From: Gp13-AA77 sp035946735
GTDB taxonomy: Bacteria > Acidobacteriota > Terriglobia > UBA7540
Assembly (NCBI GenBank): GCA_035946735.1
Contig: DASYYZ010000055.1
Coordinates: 62,001-126,000, forward strand
DNA length: 64,000 nucleotides
Reading direction: 5' to 3'
Of this stretch, positions 43,160 through 56,193 are shown one piece after another. A program made the translations under genes and the position numbers. Numbering within the stretch: the stretch's first letter is position 1; each line of letters starts with the position of its first letter. The notes under the pieces are model-generated. The model was not told the DNA's origin and ran no database searches. It saw only the letters and a list, made by a program, of their open reading frames with translations.

Positions 43160-44476
43160 GTGGAATCAGCGACCTGTAAGAGAGAACTCGTTATCGAGGT
43201 GCCCGAGGAAGCGGTGGCTCGAGAGCGCGAGCAGATCACGGCGCAATATGCTCGTGTCGCTCGGATCCCGGGATTCCGGCCCGGGCACGCGCCCCGATCT
43301 CTGGTGAGCAAACGCTTTCGTGAGGAGATCAGGAGCGAGGTGGCGCAAACCCTCATCCCGCGGTATTTCGAAGGCCGGATCCGCGCGCAGAACCTGGTGA
43401 TCGCCGGGGAGCCACGTTTTCAGGACCTTCATTTTGAGGAAGGAGAGGCCCTTCGCGCCAAGGCAAGCTTCGAAGTCTATCCCGAAATTCAGCTCAAGGA
43501 AGACCACCGAGGCGTTGAAGTTGAGGGGGAACCGCTGACCGTGAGCGAGGCTGAAGTTGACGAAGCCGTCGAGCGCACGCGCCAACAGAACGCCACCTTC
43601 GAGGTGATCGAGGACCGGCCGGCCGGCGACGAAGACTATGTCATGGTCGGTTACAAAGGCCTTGATCTCGCAAATTCCGACGTCGAGGCAATTGAGGTGC
43701 GAGAAGGGCTAATTCAAATCGGCGGCCGCGGCACGGTGACGGAATTCACCGAGAACCTGCGCGGCACCCGGGCGGGCGACATCCGGGAGTTCGAGGTTAT
43801 TTATCCGGAGGCGTTTCCCAACCAGCGGCTTCGTGGCCGCAGGATCCGTTACCGGGTGGAGGTTCAAGGCGTCAAAAGGAAAGTGTTGCCTGCCCTGGAT
43901 GACGAACTCGCCAAGAGCGTCAGTGATTTCTCCACTCTGGGGGAGTTCCGGAACCAGGTCCGGCTTGATCTCGAGCGGGCCAAGCAACGTCGTTTGGATA
44001 CCGCGCTGAGGCAAAAACTGCTCGACAAGATCATTGCCGAGTACGACTTTCCGGTTCCTGACTCGCTGGTTGAGGGCCAGTTGCGCCGGCGGGTAGAGCG
44101 GGCGATGACGGGCCTGGCATCGCAAGGCGTGGATGTTGAGGCCGCCGGAATCGATTGGCGTCGAGTGGGCGAGGACATGCGTGGTGACGCCGAGCGCGAC
44201 GTTCGAGGATCGCTAATCCTCGACCGGATCGCAGAAACCGAAAAGATCGAGGTCTCGGAAGAGTCAATCGACGAGGCGGTGCGTGAATTAGCCGAGGCGG
44301 GACACGAGCCGCCCGCGGTGCTAAAGACACGCTTGACACGTGAAGACGGGCTCGCTAGACTGAAGTCTAATATCCGCCGCCAGAAAGCATTGGATCTCAT
44401 CTACCACAGCGCCAAAATCACTCAGCCATCGGGGGCACAAGGGTCAACAAGGGGCGAGGAACCAGTTCAGTCCTGA
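43160..44476 (+). CDS. tig: Trigger factor
   Basis: Trigger factor is the ribosome-bound chaperone. This 438-residue protein starts at GTG 43160 with GAGG upstream. The ribosome-docking loop is visible as ARIPGFRPGHAP near residues 34-45, the central FKBP-like domain covers about residues 150-245 (DYVMVGYKG and following) and the C-terminal helical domain runs from there (EEFRNQVRLDLERAKQRR appears as GEFRNQVRLDLERAKQRR). The length and order are typical. It starts the tig-clpP-clpX-lon block, an arrangement found in many bacteria. Confidence 0.96.
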   Translation: MESATCKRELVIEVPEEAVAREREQITAQYARVARIPGFRPGHAPRSLVSKRFREEIRSEVAQTLIPRYFEGRIRAQNLVIAGEPRFQDLHFEEGEALRAKASFEVYPEIQLKEDHRGVEVEGEPLTVSEAEVDEAVERTRQQNATFEVIEDRPAGDEDYVMVGYKGLDLANSDVEAIEVREGLIQIGGRGTVTEFTENLRGTRAGDIREFEVIYPEAFPNQRLRGRRIRYRVEVQGVKRKVLPALDDELAKSVSDFSTLGEFRNQVRLDLERAKQRRLDTALRQKLLDKIIAEYDFPVPDSLVEGQLRRRVERAMTGLASQGVDVEAAGIDWRRVGEDMRGDAERDVRGSLILDRIAETEKIEVSEESIDEAVRELAEAGHEPPAVLKTRLTREDGLARLKSNIRRQKALDLIYHSAKITQPSGAQGSTRGEEPVQS

Positions 44477-44515
44477 TCGGGAGACCAGGATTGGTCCGGC
44501 GAAAGTGCCAAGATT

Positions 44516-45124
44516 ATGACGTTCAAAGAACCTCAAATGACGCTCGTCCCCATGGTGGTGGAACAGACAAACCGCGGCGAACGAGCTTACGACATCTACT
44601 CGCGCCTGCTTCGGGACAACATTATTTTCATCGGCACCCCGATCGATGATAATGTCGCAAATCTGATTACGGCTCAGCTCCTGTTCCTGGCGGCTGAGGA
44701 TCCCGAGAAGGACGTGCACCTCTACATTAATTCACCGGGGGGTAGCGTCTCGGCCGGCATGGCGATCTACGACACCATGCAGTTTATTCAGCCGGACGTG
44801 AGCACCACCTGCATTGGGATGGCGGCGAGTATCGCCGCCGTCTTGCTTTGCTCCGGAGCCCCAAGCAAGCGTTTTGCCTTGCCCAACTCGCGCGTCCTCA
44901 TCCATCAGCCGTGGATCGGCGGAGTATCAGGACAAGCGACCGATATCGATATTCATGCTCGCGAGATTCTGAGACTGCGCGCCAGCATCAACGAGATTCT
45001 GGCACAGCATACCAAGCAGGCCGTGCAAAAAGTCGAGCACGACGTGGAACGCGACTTCTGGATGAACGCTCAACAGGCGCTCGAGTACGGGATGGTGGAT
45101 GAGATCATCTATAAGCACAAGTAG
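44516..45124 (+). CDS. clpP: ATP-dependent Clp protease proteolytic subunit
   Basis: This 202-residue serine peptidase forms the ClpP barrel. The nucleophile is in CIGMAASIAAVLLCSG (Ser about residue 104), the His in RVLIHQPWIGG (about 129) and the Asp in the DVERDFWMNAQQALEYG region near 178. The N-terminus includes MVVEQTNRGERAYDIYSRLL, the family pattern. It is 39 bp after tig and 120 bp before clpX, its partner ATPase. Confidence 0.98.
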   Translation: MTFKEPQMTLVPMVVEQTNRGERAYDIYSRLLRDNIIFIGTPIDDNVANLITAQLLFLAAEDPEKDVHLYINSPGGSVSAGMAIYDTMQFIQPDVSTTCIGMAASIAAVLLCSGAPSKRFALPNSRVLIHQPWIGGVSGQATDIDIHAREILRLRASINEILAQHTKQAVQKVEHDVERDFWMNAQQALEYGMVDEIIYKHK

Positions 45125-45244
45125 CCTGCGACGACAGAGGGCGGCCTTGGGGTGTGGGACTGAGGCACAGGGTGCTACACTAAGCTCAAGCAAGAGTCAG
45201 CCGGCATCTAAAATGCGTCTCCATGCGAGCTTCAGGAGTGTAAG

Positions 45245-46507
45245 TTGAAAAAGACAGGTCCGGACGAGCCCCTTCGTTGCTCCTTCTGCCGCAAGAGCCA
45301 GGAGTCAGTTCGTCGGCTCATTTCCTCCCCCGACGAGCGCCCAAGAGCTTACATCTGCGACGAATGTGTGGCAGTTTGCAACAGTATCCTGGAAGAGGAG
45401 ACGCCGGAACGTCCCGCCGCCCTGCAAACCACAACGCTTCCCCGGCCCGTCGACGTCAAGGTATTCCTCGAGCAGTACGTGGTGGGGCAGGACAAGACCA
45501 AGAAAAAACTGGCCGTGGCTGTGTATAACCACTACAAGCGGATTGTTATGAGCCGCCAGCGCAACGACGTCGAACTCACCAAGTCGAATATTCTGCTCAT
45601 CGGTCCGACGGGCACTGGCAAGACTTTAATGGCCCAGACGCTGGCCCGCATGCTCGACGTGCCCTTTGCGATCGTCGATGCGACCACCCTCACTGAAGCG
45701 GGCTATGTTGGCGAGGACGTGGAAAACATCATCCTGAAGCTGCTGCAGAGCGCGAACTACGATGTACAGCGGGCGCAGCAGGGGATCATCTATATTGATG
45801 AAATCGATAAGATCTCAAAGAAGGATGAGAATCCGTCGATAACCCGCGACGTCTCGGGCGAGGGCGTACAGCAAGCCCTTCTCAAAATTCTCGAGGGCAC
45901 TGTCGCGAATGTGCCTCCTCAAGGTGGACGCAAACATCCCCACCAGGAGTTCACGCCTGTGGACACCACCAATATCCTTTTTATCTGCGGAGGAGCATTC
46001 GTGGGCCTTGAGCGGATCATCGAACGGCGCACCGGACGGAAGAGCGTGGGCTTTCACAGCGATACCAATGTAACCAAGGGCAAGGGCAGGAGAAATTTTG
46101 AGCTCCTGGACCAGGTGCAGCCTGTCGATCTGATCAAATACGGTCTGATACCGGAGTTTGTGGGCAGGCTGCCGGTTGTCAGCGTGCTTGGCGATCTCGA
46201 CGAGAGCGCTTTGGTCGAGATTTTGACCCGGCCCAAGAATGCCTTGGCGCGCCAGTACCAGAGGTTGTTTGACTTTGAAAATGTGAAGCTGCGATTCACA
46301 GACGGGGCGCTGCGTGCAGTGGCACGCGAGGCGCTCGAGCGCAAAGTAGGGGCCCGGGGCCTGCGAATGATTCTGGAAGATCTCATGCTCGATTTGATGT
46401 ATAACCTGCCGAGCCAAAGGAAGCTGCGCGAATTCATGGTAACTGAGGAGATGGTCCGAACCCACGAGATCAATTTCAATACGTCACTGCTGGAGAAAGC
46501 AGGGTAA
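45245..46507 (+). CDS. clpX: ATP-dependent Clp protease ATPase subunit ClpX
   Basis: ClpX unfolds substrates for ClpP. This 420-residue protein starts at TTG 45245, six bases after a GGAG site. The zinc-binding domain has CSFCRKSQ and ICDECVAVC; the AAA+ core has Walker A GPTGTGKTLMA near residue 120, Walker B-type IIYIDEIDKI, the pore-loop region around YVGEDVEN and sensor residues in KGRRNFELL. It is directly downstream of clpP. The TTG start is unusual but supported by the ribosome-binding site. Confidence 0.97.
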   Translation: MKKTGPDEPLRCSFCRKSQESVRRLISSPDERPRAYICDECVAVCNSILEEETPERPAALQTTTLPRPVDVKVFLEQYVVGQDKTKKKLAVAVYNHYKRIVMSRQRNDVELTKSNILLIGPTGTGKTLMAQTLARMLDVPFAIVDATTLTEAGYVGEDVENIILKLLQSANYDVQRAQQGIIYIDEIDKISKKDENPSITRDVSGEGVQQALLKILEGTVANVPPQGGRKHPHQEFTPVDTTNILFICGGAFVGLERIIERRTGRKSVGFHSDTNVTKGKGRRNFELLDQVQPVDLIKYGLIPEFVGRLPVVSVLGDLDESALVEILTRPKNALARQYQRLFDFENVKLRFTDGALRAVAREALERKVGARGLRMILEDLMLDLMYNLPSQRKLREFMVTEEMVRTHEINFNTSLLEKAG

Positions 46508-46566
46508 GGGCGTACACGGTAAGTGTCGAACGTTAGCAACGGTTCGATGTGAGAAAAGGAAACTAA

Positions 46567-48996
46567 ATGAGCTCCTCTTTGTTTTCAGGGCGCGAAAAAT
46601 CGGATAGCCGCGCCTTGCCTATGATGCCGTTGCGTGACGTCGTCATCTTTCCCTACATGATGTCCGCCTTCGTGGTTGGACGCGAAAGCTCGATTCGCGC
46701 TCTCGAAGACGCTCTGGCCGCCGACAAGAAGATCTTCCTGGCAACCCAGCACGACGCCACCGTGGACGAGCCCAAGCCGAACGAGATTTATCAGGTGGGC
46801 ACGATTGCAACCATCGTTCAGAGCGTAAAGCTCCCCGACGGCAACATCAAGGTGCTCGTTGAGGGCGCCGAGCGCGGCAAGATCCTTAAGGTAGCAAGTG
46901 ACGAAGGCTACTTTCGGGTTACGGTTCGCACCACAAGTTATCGCCCTGTTTCCACGACCAGTCTGGAACAGCTCCAGCAGCGCGTAACGGCGCTATTTGA
47001 GCAGTATGTGAAGCTTTCGCAGAGTCTCAACTACGAGACCATGATTGCCGCTGTGAAATCGGATGACATCAGCAAGTTCACCGACACGGTGGCGGCCAAT
47101 CTCAATATTTCGATCGAGGAGAAACAGGAGCTCCTTGAAATCTTCGATCCTGTCGACCGTCTGACTCGGGTGGCCGATATTCTGGACATCGAGATCGAAA
47201 AGCTCAATGTAGATCGCACCATCCAAGGCCGCGTCAAGCGGCAGATGGAGCGGGCACAGCGCGAATACTACCTCAACGAGAAGATCAAGGCGATCCAGAA
47301 AGAGCTGGGTCGCAACGAGAAAAACGAAGTCGAGGAGCTGCGCAAGCGCATCCAGACCTCGGGAATGACGAAGGATGCCCGGGAAAAGGCGGAAGCGGAA
47401 CTGAGCCGTCTCGAAATGATGCCGCCCATGTCGGCGGAAACCACAGTCTCGCGCAATTACCTGGAATGGCTCTTGAACGTGCCCTGGAAGAAAAAGACCA
47501 GGGAGATTCGGGACATTCTAGCGGCGGAAAAGATCCTCGAAGAAGACCACTACGGTCTTGAGAAGATCAAGGAACGTATTCTGGAGTTTCTGGCGGTTCG
47601 CCAGCTCGTGAAGGTGCCCAAAGGATCCATCCTCTGCTTCGTAGGACCGCCAGGAGTCGGCAAGACCTCGCTCGGGCGCTCCATCGCTAGGGCCACAGGC
47701 CGGAAATTTGTCCGTCTATCGCTGGGCGGGGTGCGTGACGAGGCTGAAATCCGCGGCCATCGTCGCACTTACATTGGCGCCCTGCCGGGCCAGATTCTGC
47801 AGATGATGAAAAAGGCCGGCACGGTGAACCCGGTTTTCCTCCTCGATGAAGTCGACAAGATGAGCATGGACTTCCGCGGCGATCCTTCAGCGGCGTTGCT
47901 GGAGGTGCTCGATCCGGAGCAAAACACCACTTTCATGGATCATTACATGGACGTGGAGTACGATCTCTCCAAAGTGTTTTTCATCACCACCGCAAACGTC
48001 ATCCACACGATTCCGCAGCCGCTTCAGGATCGCATGGAAATTCTGCGGCTTTCGGGTTATACCGAGCCGGAGAAGCTCGAGATCGCTAAGCGGTTTTTGA
48101 TCAGGAAGCAACGCGAGGCCTGCGGCCTGAAAGAGCAGAACCTTGCTTTTGCCGACGACGCCCTGCGCGGCATCATTCGCAATTACACGCGGGAAGCTGG
48201 CGTGCGAAATCTGGAGCGGGAAATCGCTAACATCTGCCGGAAGGTCGCCCGCAAGGTGGTAGCCGAGGGAACGGGTCTCAAGATCGAGGTCAAGCCGGAA
48301 GGCCTGAAAGACTACCTCGGCATCATCAAGTTCCGCGATACGCGCTCCGAAGAAAAGAACGAGGTCGGCTTGGCGGTGGGGCTGGCCTGGACCGAGGTTG
48401 GTGGTGACGTTCTGCACATCGAAGCCACCATCATGCAGGGCAAAGGCCGCTTGATGCTGACCGGCAAGCTGGGCGAAGTGATGCAGGAGTCGGGACAGGC
48501 GGCCATGAGCTATGTCCGCTCGCGGGCCGCGCGCCTCGGCTTGGACGCCGATTTCTATCGCCGCTTCGACATTCACCTGCACATTCCGGAGGGCGCCATT
48601 CCGAAGGACGGACCCTCGGCGGGGATCACCCTGGCGACAGCCATCATCAGCGCCCTCACCCGCATTCCAGCGCGGCGGGATGTCGCCATGACGGGCGAGA
48701 TTACGCTGCGAGGCAAGGTATTGCCGATTGGCGGGCTGAAGGAAAAGGTCCTGGCGGCTCACAGGCTTGGCATTTCAACCGTGATCCTGCCACGTGACAA
48801 CGAAAAGGATTTGCCGGAGATTCCTGCGAACGTCCAGCAGGAGATCTCCCTGCGCTTTGTCGATACCATGGACGAGGTGCTGGAGCTTGCGCTTGAGCGA
48901 AGGATTGACGAGCAGTCCGTAATTCCCGTCGAACCTGAGCCCAGAACGGAGTTGGAGCCGACGGTCGTGACGGATCGGGAGCAGTTGACGAATTGA
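46567..48996 (+). CDS. lon: ATP-dependent Lon protease
   Basis: This 809-residue quality-control protease has an N-terminal LON substrate-binding domain (LPMMPLRDVVIFPYM onwards), the AAA+ module with GPPGVGKTSLGRSIA near residue 360 and VFLLDEVDKM, and the proteolytic domain. The catalytic Ser is in PKDGPSAGITLATA near residue 684 and the Lys in GGLKEKVLAAHR near 727. It degrades misfolded and regulatory proteins in the cytoplasm. It is transcribed with tig-clpP-clpX or from its own promoter after a 60-bp gap with GAAAAGGA upstream of the ATG. Confidence 0.98.
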   Translation: MSSSLFSGREKSDSRALPMMPLRDVVIFPYMMSAFVVGRESSIRALEDALAADKKIFLATQHDATVDEPKPNEIYQVGTIATIVQSVKLPDGNIKVLVEGAERGKILKVASDEGYFRVTVRTTSYRPVSTTSLEQLQQRVTALFEQYVKLSQSLNYETMIAAVKSDDISKFTDTVAANLNISIEEKQELLEIFDPVDRLTRVADILDIEIEKLNVDRTIQGRVKRQMERAQREYYLNEKIKAIQKELGRNEKNEVEELRKRIQTSGMTKDAREKAEAELSRLEMMPPMSAETTVSRNYLEWLLNVPWKKKTREIRDILAAEKILEEDHYGLEKIKERILEFLAVRQLVKVPKGSILCFVGPPGVGKTSLGRSIARATGRKFVRLSLGGVRDEAEIRGHRRTYIGALPGQILQMMKKAGTVNPVFLLDEVDKMSMDFRGDPSAALLEVLDPEQNTTFMDHYMDVEYDLSKVFFITTANVIHTIPQPLQDRMEILRLSGYTEPEKLEIAKRFLIRKQREACGLKEQNLAFADDALRGIIRNYTREAGVRNLEREIANICRKVARKVVAEGTGLKIEVKPEGLKDYLGIIKFRDTRSEEKNEVGLAVGLAWTEVGGDVLHIEATIMQGKGRLMLTGKLGEVMQESGQAAMSYVRSRAARLGLDADFYRRFDIHLHIPEGAIPKDGPSAGITLATAIISALTRIPARRDVAMTGEITLRGKVLPIGGLKEKVLAAHRLGISTVILPRDNEKDLPEIPANVQQEISLRFVDTMDEVLELALERRIDEQSVIPVEPEPRTELEPTVVTDREQLTN

Positions 48997-49353
48997 GAGA
49001 TGTGATTCGGACCGGAGTAAAGCTCCGAACGTAATAATAAGAAGGCTTTGGGCGGAAACCTCTAGCCTGAAGACTGCATCTAACGCAGTGGATTAGTTGT
49101 TACTACTCCCATCGCGAGAGTCCGCAAAGCCTCATCCTCCAAGACTTTTGAATACCGCGCTGGGGCCAAGTTGAAGCCACTCGAAATTTGCTGTGACCTG
49201 CCCAATGACAGCCTCACGAGTTGTGATTCCATTGTGCCATCCGCCACGCTGAACGACCCGGAAGAAAACGGCCAGGGCCAAGGAGCCCAAGCTGCTCCCC
49301 ATCGGAGTGCGCCTGCTCGCAACCGCGAGCGAACCAAAAAGAGAGAGAGCGAA
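48997..49353. other. Gene-free interval and rho leader
   Basis: These 357 bp follow lon and precede rho. They probably include the rho promoter and a long leader, since rho is typically autoregulated by its own termination in the leader. I see no confident hairpin. The last bases before rho are the purine-rich GAGAGAGAGCGAA serving as its ribosome-binding site. Confidence 0.4.
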
Positions 49354-50679
<1,326 letters not shown>

Positions 50680-50696
50680 AGCAAACGATGATCGCG

Positions 50697-50753
50697 GAAC
50701 GATGAACGGTGAACAGCCCCTCTTCGTCAATCATCGATCTGCATTCATCGTTC
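50697..50753. terminator. Hairpin between convergent rho and cmk
   Basis: GAACGATGAA at 50697-50706 and TTCATCGTTC at 50744-50753 are perfect 10-bp arms in the short gap between two convergent genes. The loop is 37 bases and no T-run is seen, so a bidirectional terminator is plausible but unproven. Confidence 0.35.
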
Positions 50754-50767
50754 AGACCGCCTGACCG

Positions 50768-51463
50768 TCACTCCGCGTTCCGAATTTCATCGATCAGCCC
50801 TCTCTCCCTTGCCAGTTTAAGAATCTGTTCCAGCACCGCCTCGGCATTTAAAGAAGTGGAATCGATCCGCACTGCGTCCTCAGCGGGAACGAGCGGGGAT
50901 ACTTTCCTTTCGGCGTCCAACTGATCGCGTTGCCGGATCTCTTCCGCAGTTTGCGTGAGGCTGGTCCCGTGTCCCTGCCCTTCCTCCTGTTCGAGGCGCC
51001 GCCGGGCGCGCTCGTGGGGATCAGCCTCAAGAAAGATCTTCAGCTTTGCCTCGGGAAAGACCACCGTTCCGATGTCCCGGCCCTCCATCACCACGCCCCC
51101 GACGCCAAGCTGGCGTTGCAAGCTGACGAGCTTCCGGCGGACCCCGGGCAGGCGCGATACCAGAGCCGCCGCCTGCGTCACCGCCCGGGTTCGAATCAAG
51201 GGTGTCACGTCGCGCCCGTCCAGCAGCACTCGCGATTCGCCGTCAGTTGTCACGAACTCGATCCGGGCGCCGTCAATAACGCCGGCGACTTCGTCTGGAT
51301 CCGTCGCCGGCACGTCGCTCTCAATCACCTTTAGAGCGGCGGCCCGGTATGTGGCTCCGCTGTCGACGTAAGGCAGGTGCAGGCGCGCCGCCAGCGCGCG
51401 CGCCACCGTGCTCTTTCCCGCTCCGGCCGGACCGTCAATGGCAATGATCAGAGGAGTCTGCAT
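50768..51463 (-). CDS. cmk: Cytidylate kinase
   Basis: The enzyme phosphorylates CMP and dCMP. This 231-residue protein starts at ATG 51463 (MQTPLIIAID); the open frame upstream is not conserved. It has the P-loop GPAGAGKSTVARALAARL near residue 9, the CMP-binding YVDSGATYRAAAL, EGRDIGTVVFPEA and the lid Arg-rich segment. The start is weakly supported by a GATGACGG sequence. It is convergent with rho and downstream of mutL on the same strand. Confidence 0.95.
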   Translation of the reverse strand: MQTPLIIAIDGPAGAGKSTVARALAARLHLPYVDSGATYRAAALKVIESDVPATDPDEVAGVIDGARIEFVTTDGESRVLLDGRDVTPLIRTRAVTQAAALVSRLPGVRRKLVSLQRQLGVGGVVMEGRDIGTVVFPEAKLKIFLEADPHERARRRLEQEEGQGHGTSLTQTAEEIRQRDQLDAERKVSPLVPAEDAVRIDSTSLNAEAVLEQILKLARERGLIDEIRNAE

Positions 51464-51531
51464 ACCGTCATCACGAGCCTGCGGTCGGTTGGGAGGGAAA
51501 ACTCTACCACAATGGCGAGCCTCACCCACAG

Positions 51532-53691
51532 CTAGATTCGCCGAAAAGCGCGCTCCAGATCCTTGATGGTATAACGCAGCATGACGGGCCGCCCGTGCGG
51601 GCATGACATGGGTGACTCGGCCCTGCCCAGCTCTTTCAAGAGCCATTCCATCTTGGCGCGATCGAGCGGCATGTGGATCTTGACGGCGGCGCGGCAGGCT
51701 AATGAGGCGCTGATGCGGTTCCTCAGCACATCGAGAGTCAAGCTCCGCGCTTCCTGGCCCAAAGTGTCCAGAATCTCGACGAGCAGACGTTCGACGTCGG
51801 CAGCGGCAAGCTCTGCCGGCGCCGTCTTCACGGCGACAGTGCGCTGGCCAAAGGGCTCCACCTCAAATCCATTCGCATCAAGCTCACCCGCAATCTCGCT
51901 GAAGACGGCCTGCTGCTGCGGCTTGAGTTCAACAATGATCGGCAAAAGCAGCCGTTGGCCCTCCACCTCGCGTGCCTGCACCTGGCGGAGGTGGTGCTCG
52001 AACAACACACGTTCGTGAGCGGCGTGTTGATCTACAATCCACAGGCCGGAGGAATTGGTGGCGACAATGTAGCTCTCCTCCACCTGCCCGAGGGGTTGCA
52101 GGTCAGTGGGCATGATCGAACCATCAGAGCCTGGTTCTATAGCCCCTCTGATCGACCTCTGAGGAGGCGCCAGAACAGCCATGCTGTCGCCCGGCTGGCA
52201 GGAGACTGAAGCTTCTTGGCTGAACTCACCTGCCCATTTGGGTCTCATCTGAGTCGCCGGGCTTGGGATCCAGGGAGGGCGAGGGGCATCGGCCACAGGC
52301 TCCAACGGAAGGCGGCCTGGAATGGGCGCAGGATTGGGAGCTGACAACGCGAAGTCACCTGCGAGTGCAGCGCCTCGGGCGGACCCGGCGCTTGGAGTGA
52401 AAGGTGAAGGCGCGGGTGGAGTGATCGAGAAGGGCAGGCCCGAATCAGCGGGCGACGCACTCCGGACGGGCGTGCGTTCGGGCGCTGCCTTATTGTCAAA
52501 ATCGGCTGAGCCGCTCGAAGGTTGAGAGCGAGCCGGCGGCGCAGAGCCAGGAGCTTCCTCCGCCAGCCTCTCTGCGACATCGGCGTCATCGAGGCCTGTT
52601 TCGCGCGCCCCGCGCCGCATCGGGAAGGCTGCGACCGGACGAGCCTCAATCAAGGCCTGACGAATCGCGTCGCGCGTAAAATCGTGTATGAAGCCGGAGT
52701 GGCGGAAGCGCACCTCGGTCTTGGACGGGTGAACGTTCACGTCGACTTCGCGCGGCGGAATCTCCAGGAAGATCAGCGCCACCGGGAACATCCTGGGCGG
52801 AAGAATGTTGCGGTAGGCTTCGGTGATGGCATGCAGGATCAAGCGATCGCGCACCAGGCGTCGATTCACGAAGAAGTAGACCTCATTACGGTTCAGCCTC
52901 TGGATTTCAGGCCGCGACAGAAAGCCGGTGAGCCTCACGATTCCGATTGCCTCAGGCGCTTCGTTCTGTTCAAGGTCTCCGAACGCAGGATCGCACGGCA
53001 CACGTCTCTCCACGGGCGAGAGCTCGATCAGTTGTTCGAGCACCTGGCCGCCCAGGAGCTGGTAAACCCGAGTGCGGGCGTCGGGCGCAGGCGCAGCTTT
53101 GAGGATCTCGTTGCTGACAGAGGTGAGGCGGAAGCCTTTTTCAGGATGGGCCAAGCCGTAGTGCATCACCAGGCTCGCGATATGGCCAAGTTCGGTGGAT
53201 TCCGACTTCAGGAACTTGCGCCGCGCCGGGGTGTTGAAGAAGAGGTCGCGCACCTCGATGCGAGTGCCGCCCGGCCACGCGAGTTCGGAGACATCGCGCA
53301 GCCTGCCGCCGGCGATCTCCACACGAGTACCGGCGTTGGAAGAAGCGTCACGAGTCTCGAGCACTACGCGGGCAACGGCTGCAATCGACGGCAGAGCCTC
53401 GCCGCGAAACCCAAGAGTGGCGATATCCAGCAGGTCCTCGGCCTGGCGGATCTTGCTGGTGGCATGACGCTCGAAAGCCTGGAGCGCGTCATCGCGATCC
53501 ATTCCGCAGCCATCATCTGCGACGCGAATCAGCCGCTTGCCGCCAGCCTCCACGTTCACCTCAAGCCTGGCTGCGCCTGCGTCAATCGAGTTCTCCAGCA
53601 GTTCCTTGACGATCGATGCCGGCCGCTCCACAACTTCGCCGGCAGCGATCTGGTTGGCGACACGATCAGGCAGGATGTGGATTACGGACAT
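51532..53691 (-). CDS. mutL: DNA mismatch repair protein MutL
   Basis: This 719-residue protein starts at ATG 53691 (MSVIHILPDRV). The GHKL ATPase is clear: NQIAAGEVVERPASIVKELLENSIDAGA near residue 13, ADDGCGMDRDDAL, the ATP-lid ATLGFRGEALPSIAAV and GTRIEVRDLFFNTPARRKFL. The C-terminal domain carries DQHAAHERVLFE near residue 552, matching the DQHA-x2-E-x4-E endonuclease motif. MutL should therefore nick DNA itself, without MutH. The linker (about 340-520) is Pro/Ala-rich and low-complexity. Neighbours are cmk and aspS on the same strand. Confidence 0.97.
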   Translation of the reverse strand: MSVIHILPDRVANQIAAGEVVERPASIVKELLENSIDAGAARLEVNVEAGGKRLIRVADDGCGMDRDDALQAFERHATSKIRQAEDLLDIATLGFRGEALPSIAAVARVVLETRDASSNAGTRVEIAGGRLRDVSELAWPGGTRIEVRDLFFNTPARRKFLKSESTELGHIASLVMHYGLAHPEKGFRLTSVSNEILKAAPAPDARTRVYQLLGGQVLEQLIELSPVERRVPCDPAFGDLEQNEAPEAIGIVRLTGFLSRPEIQRLNRNEVYFFVNRRLVRDRLILHAITEAYRNILPPRMFPVALIFLEIPPREVDVNVHPSKTEVRFRHSGFIHDFTRDAIRQALIEARPVAAFPMRRGARETGLDDADVAERLAEEAPGSAPPARSQPSSGSADFDNKAAPERTPVRSASPADSGLPFSITPPAPSPFTPSAGSARGAALAGDFALSAPNPAPIPGRLPLEPVADAPRPPWIPSPATQMRPKWAGEFSQEASVSCQPGDSMAVLAPPQRSIRGAIEPGSDGSIMPTDLQPLGQVEESYIVATNSSGLWIVDQHAAHERVLFEHHLRQVQAREVEGQRLLLPIIVELKPQQQAVFSEIAGELDANGFEVEPFGQRTVAVKTAPAELAAADVERLLVEILDTLGQEARSLTLDVLRNRISASLACRAAVKIHMPLDRAKMEWLLKELGRAESPMSCPHGRPVMLRYTIKDLERAFRRI

Positions 53692-53779
53692 CGAGAGTAT
53701 TGGTTCATGGAGCCATCGACGCATTGATTCGATCGTTCACACGAAGCCCCGGCGAGGCAGCCAACATTGAGTCAATGAA

Positions 53780-55648
<1,869 letters not shown>

Positions 55649-55675
55649 CAGTGATTGCCTCCGCGATTGAGAAGA

Positions 55676-55705
55676 GAAGTCAGAAGTCAGGAGTCGGAAG
55701 TCAGA
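55676..55705. repeat. Short degenerate tandem repeat upstream of aspS
   Basis: Four imperfect copies of gaagtcag/gagtcg follow each other in the 160-bp leader upstream of the aspS ribosome-binding site. It is probably a low-complexity intergenic remnant. Confidence 0.4.
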
Positions 55706-55815
55706 AAGCCAAGAGCTGCAAGCCACGGGTATTAGTTCAAACCAGGATCAAGCCAGGAGCTGCGAGCAAGGAGCCCGATATCAGCCTCTCCGCTGCTGAC
55801 CTCTGTCCCGAGGAA

Positions 55816-56193
55816 TTATCGATTCGTTGCGGCGCGCCCGCCGTTAGAGCGAAACCAGCCGTCGACGATCATAATCAGCGCATCGAGCTTTTCCTGCATC
55901 TCACTCATTTTCTGATCGTGCTGCACCAGCCACCGCTCGTGCTCGGCCACCCGGGTCTCGTGCTGGCGCACGTCGCCACGCAGCTTCCGCCCCTCTCGGG
56001 CGAGCATCGTGACAATGCGGTTGTTTTGCGCCACTATGCGGTTGTTTCGCTCGAGGCCCGCCTCAATGCGCTGAATTCGTACTTCCCAGCGCGCGTGGTC
56101 CCGTACCGCCCGTTCCTCGGAGAGTGCAATGGAGCGCTCGATGCGGTCCATTCTGCGTTCACTCTCGCTCCTATGTCCGTTTCGGTTGCTCAT
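55816..56193 (-). CDS. Coiled-coil protein of unknown function
   Basis: This 125-residue protein starts at ATG 56193 (MSNRNGHRSES). It is almost wholly predicted coiled coil: charged, with repeated heptads (RRMDRIERSIALSEERAV, RNNRIVAQNNRIVTMLA, HETRVAEHERWLVQHDQKM) and then a short hydrophobic LDALIMIVDGWF. It contains no enzyme motif. It lies about 170 bp upstream of aspS. Small coiled-coil proteins of this type are common and mostly uncharacterised. Confidence 0.65.
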   Translation of the reverse strand: MSNRNGHRSESERRMDRIERSIALSEERAVRDHARWEVRIQRIEAGLERNNRIVAQNNRIVTMLAREGRKLRGDVRQHETRVAEHERWLVQHDQKMSEMQEKLDALIMIVDGWFRSNGGRAATNR

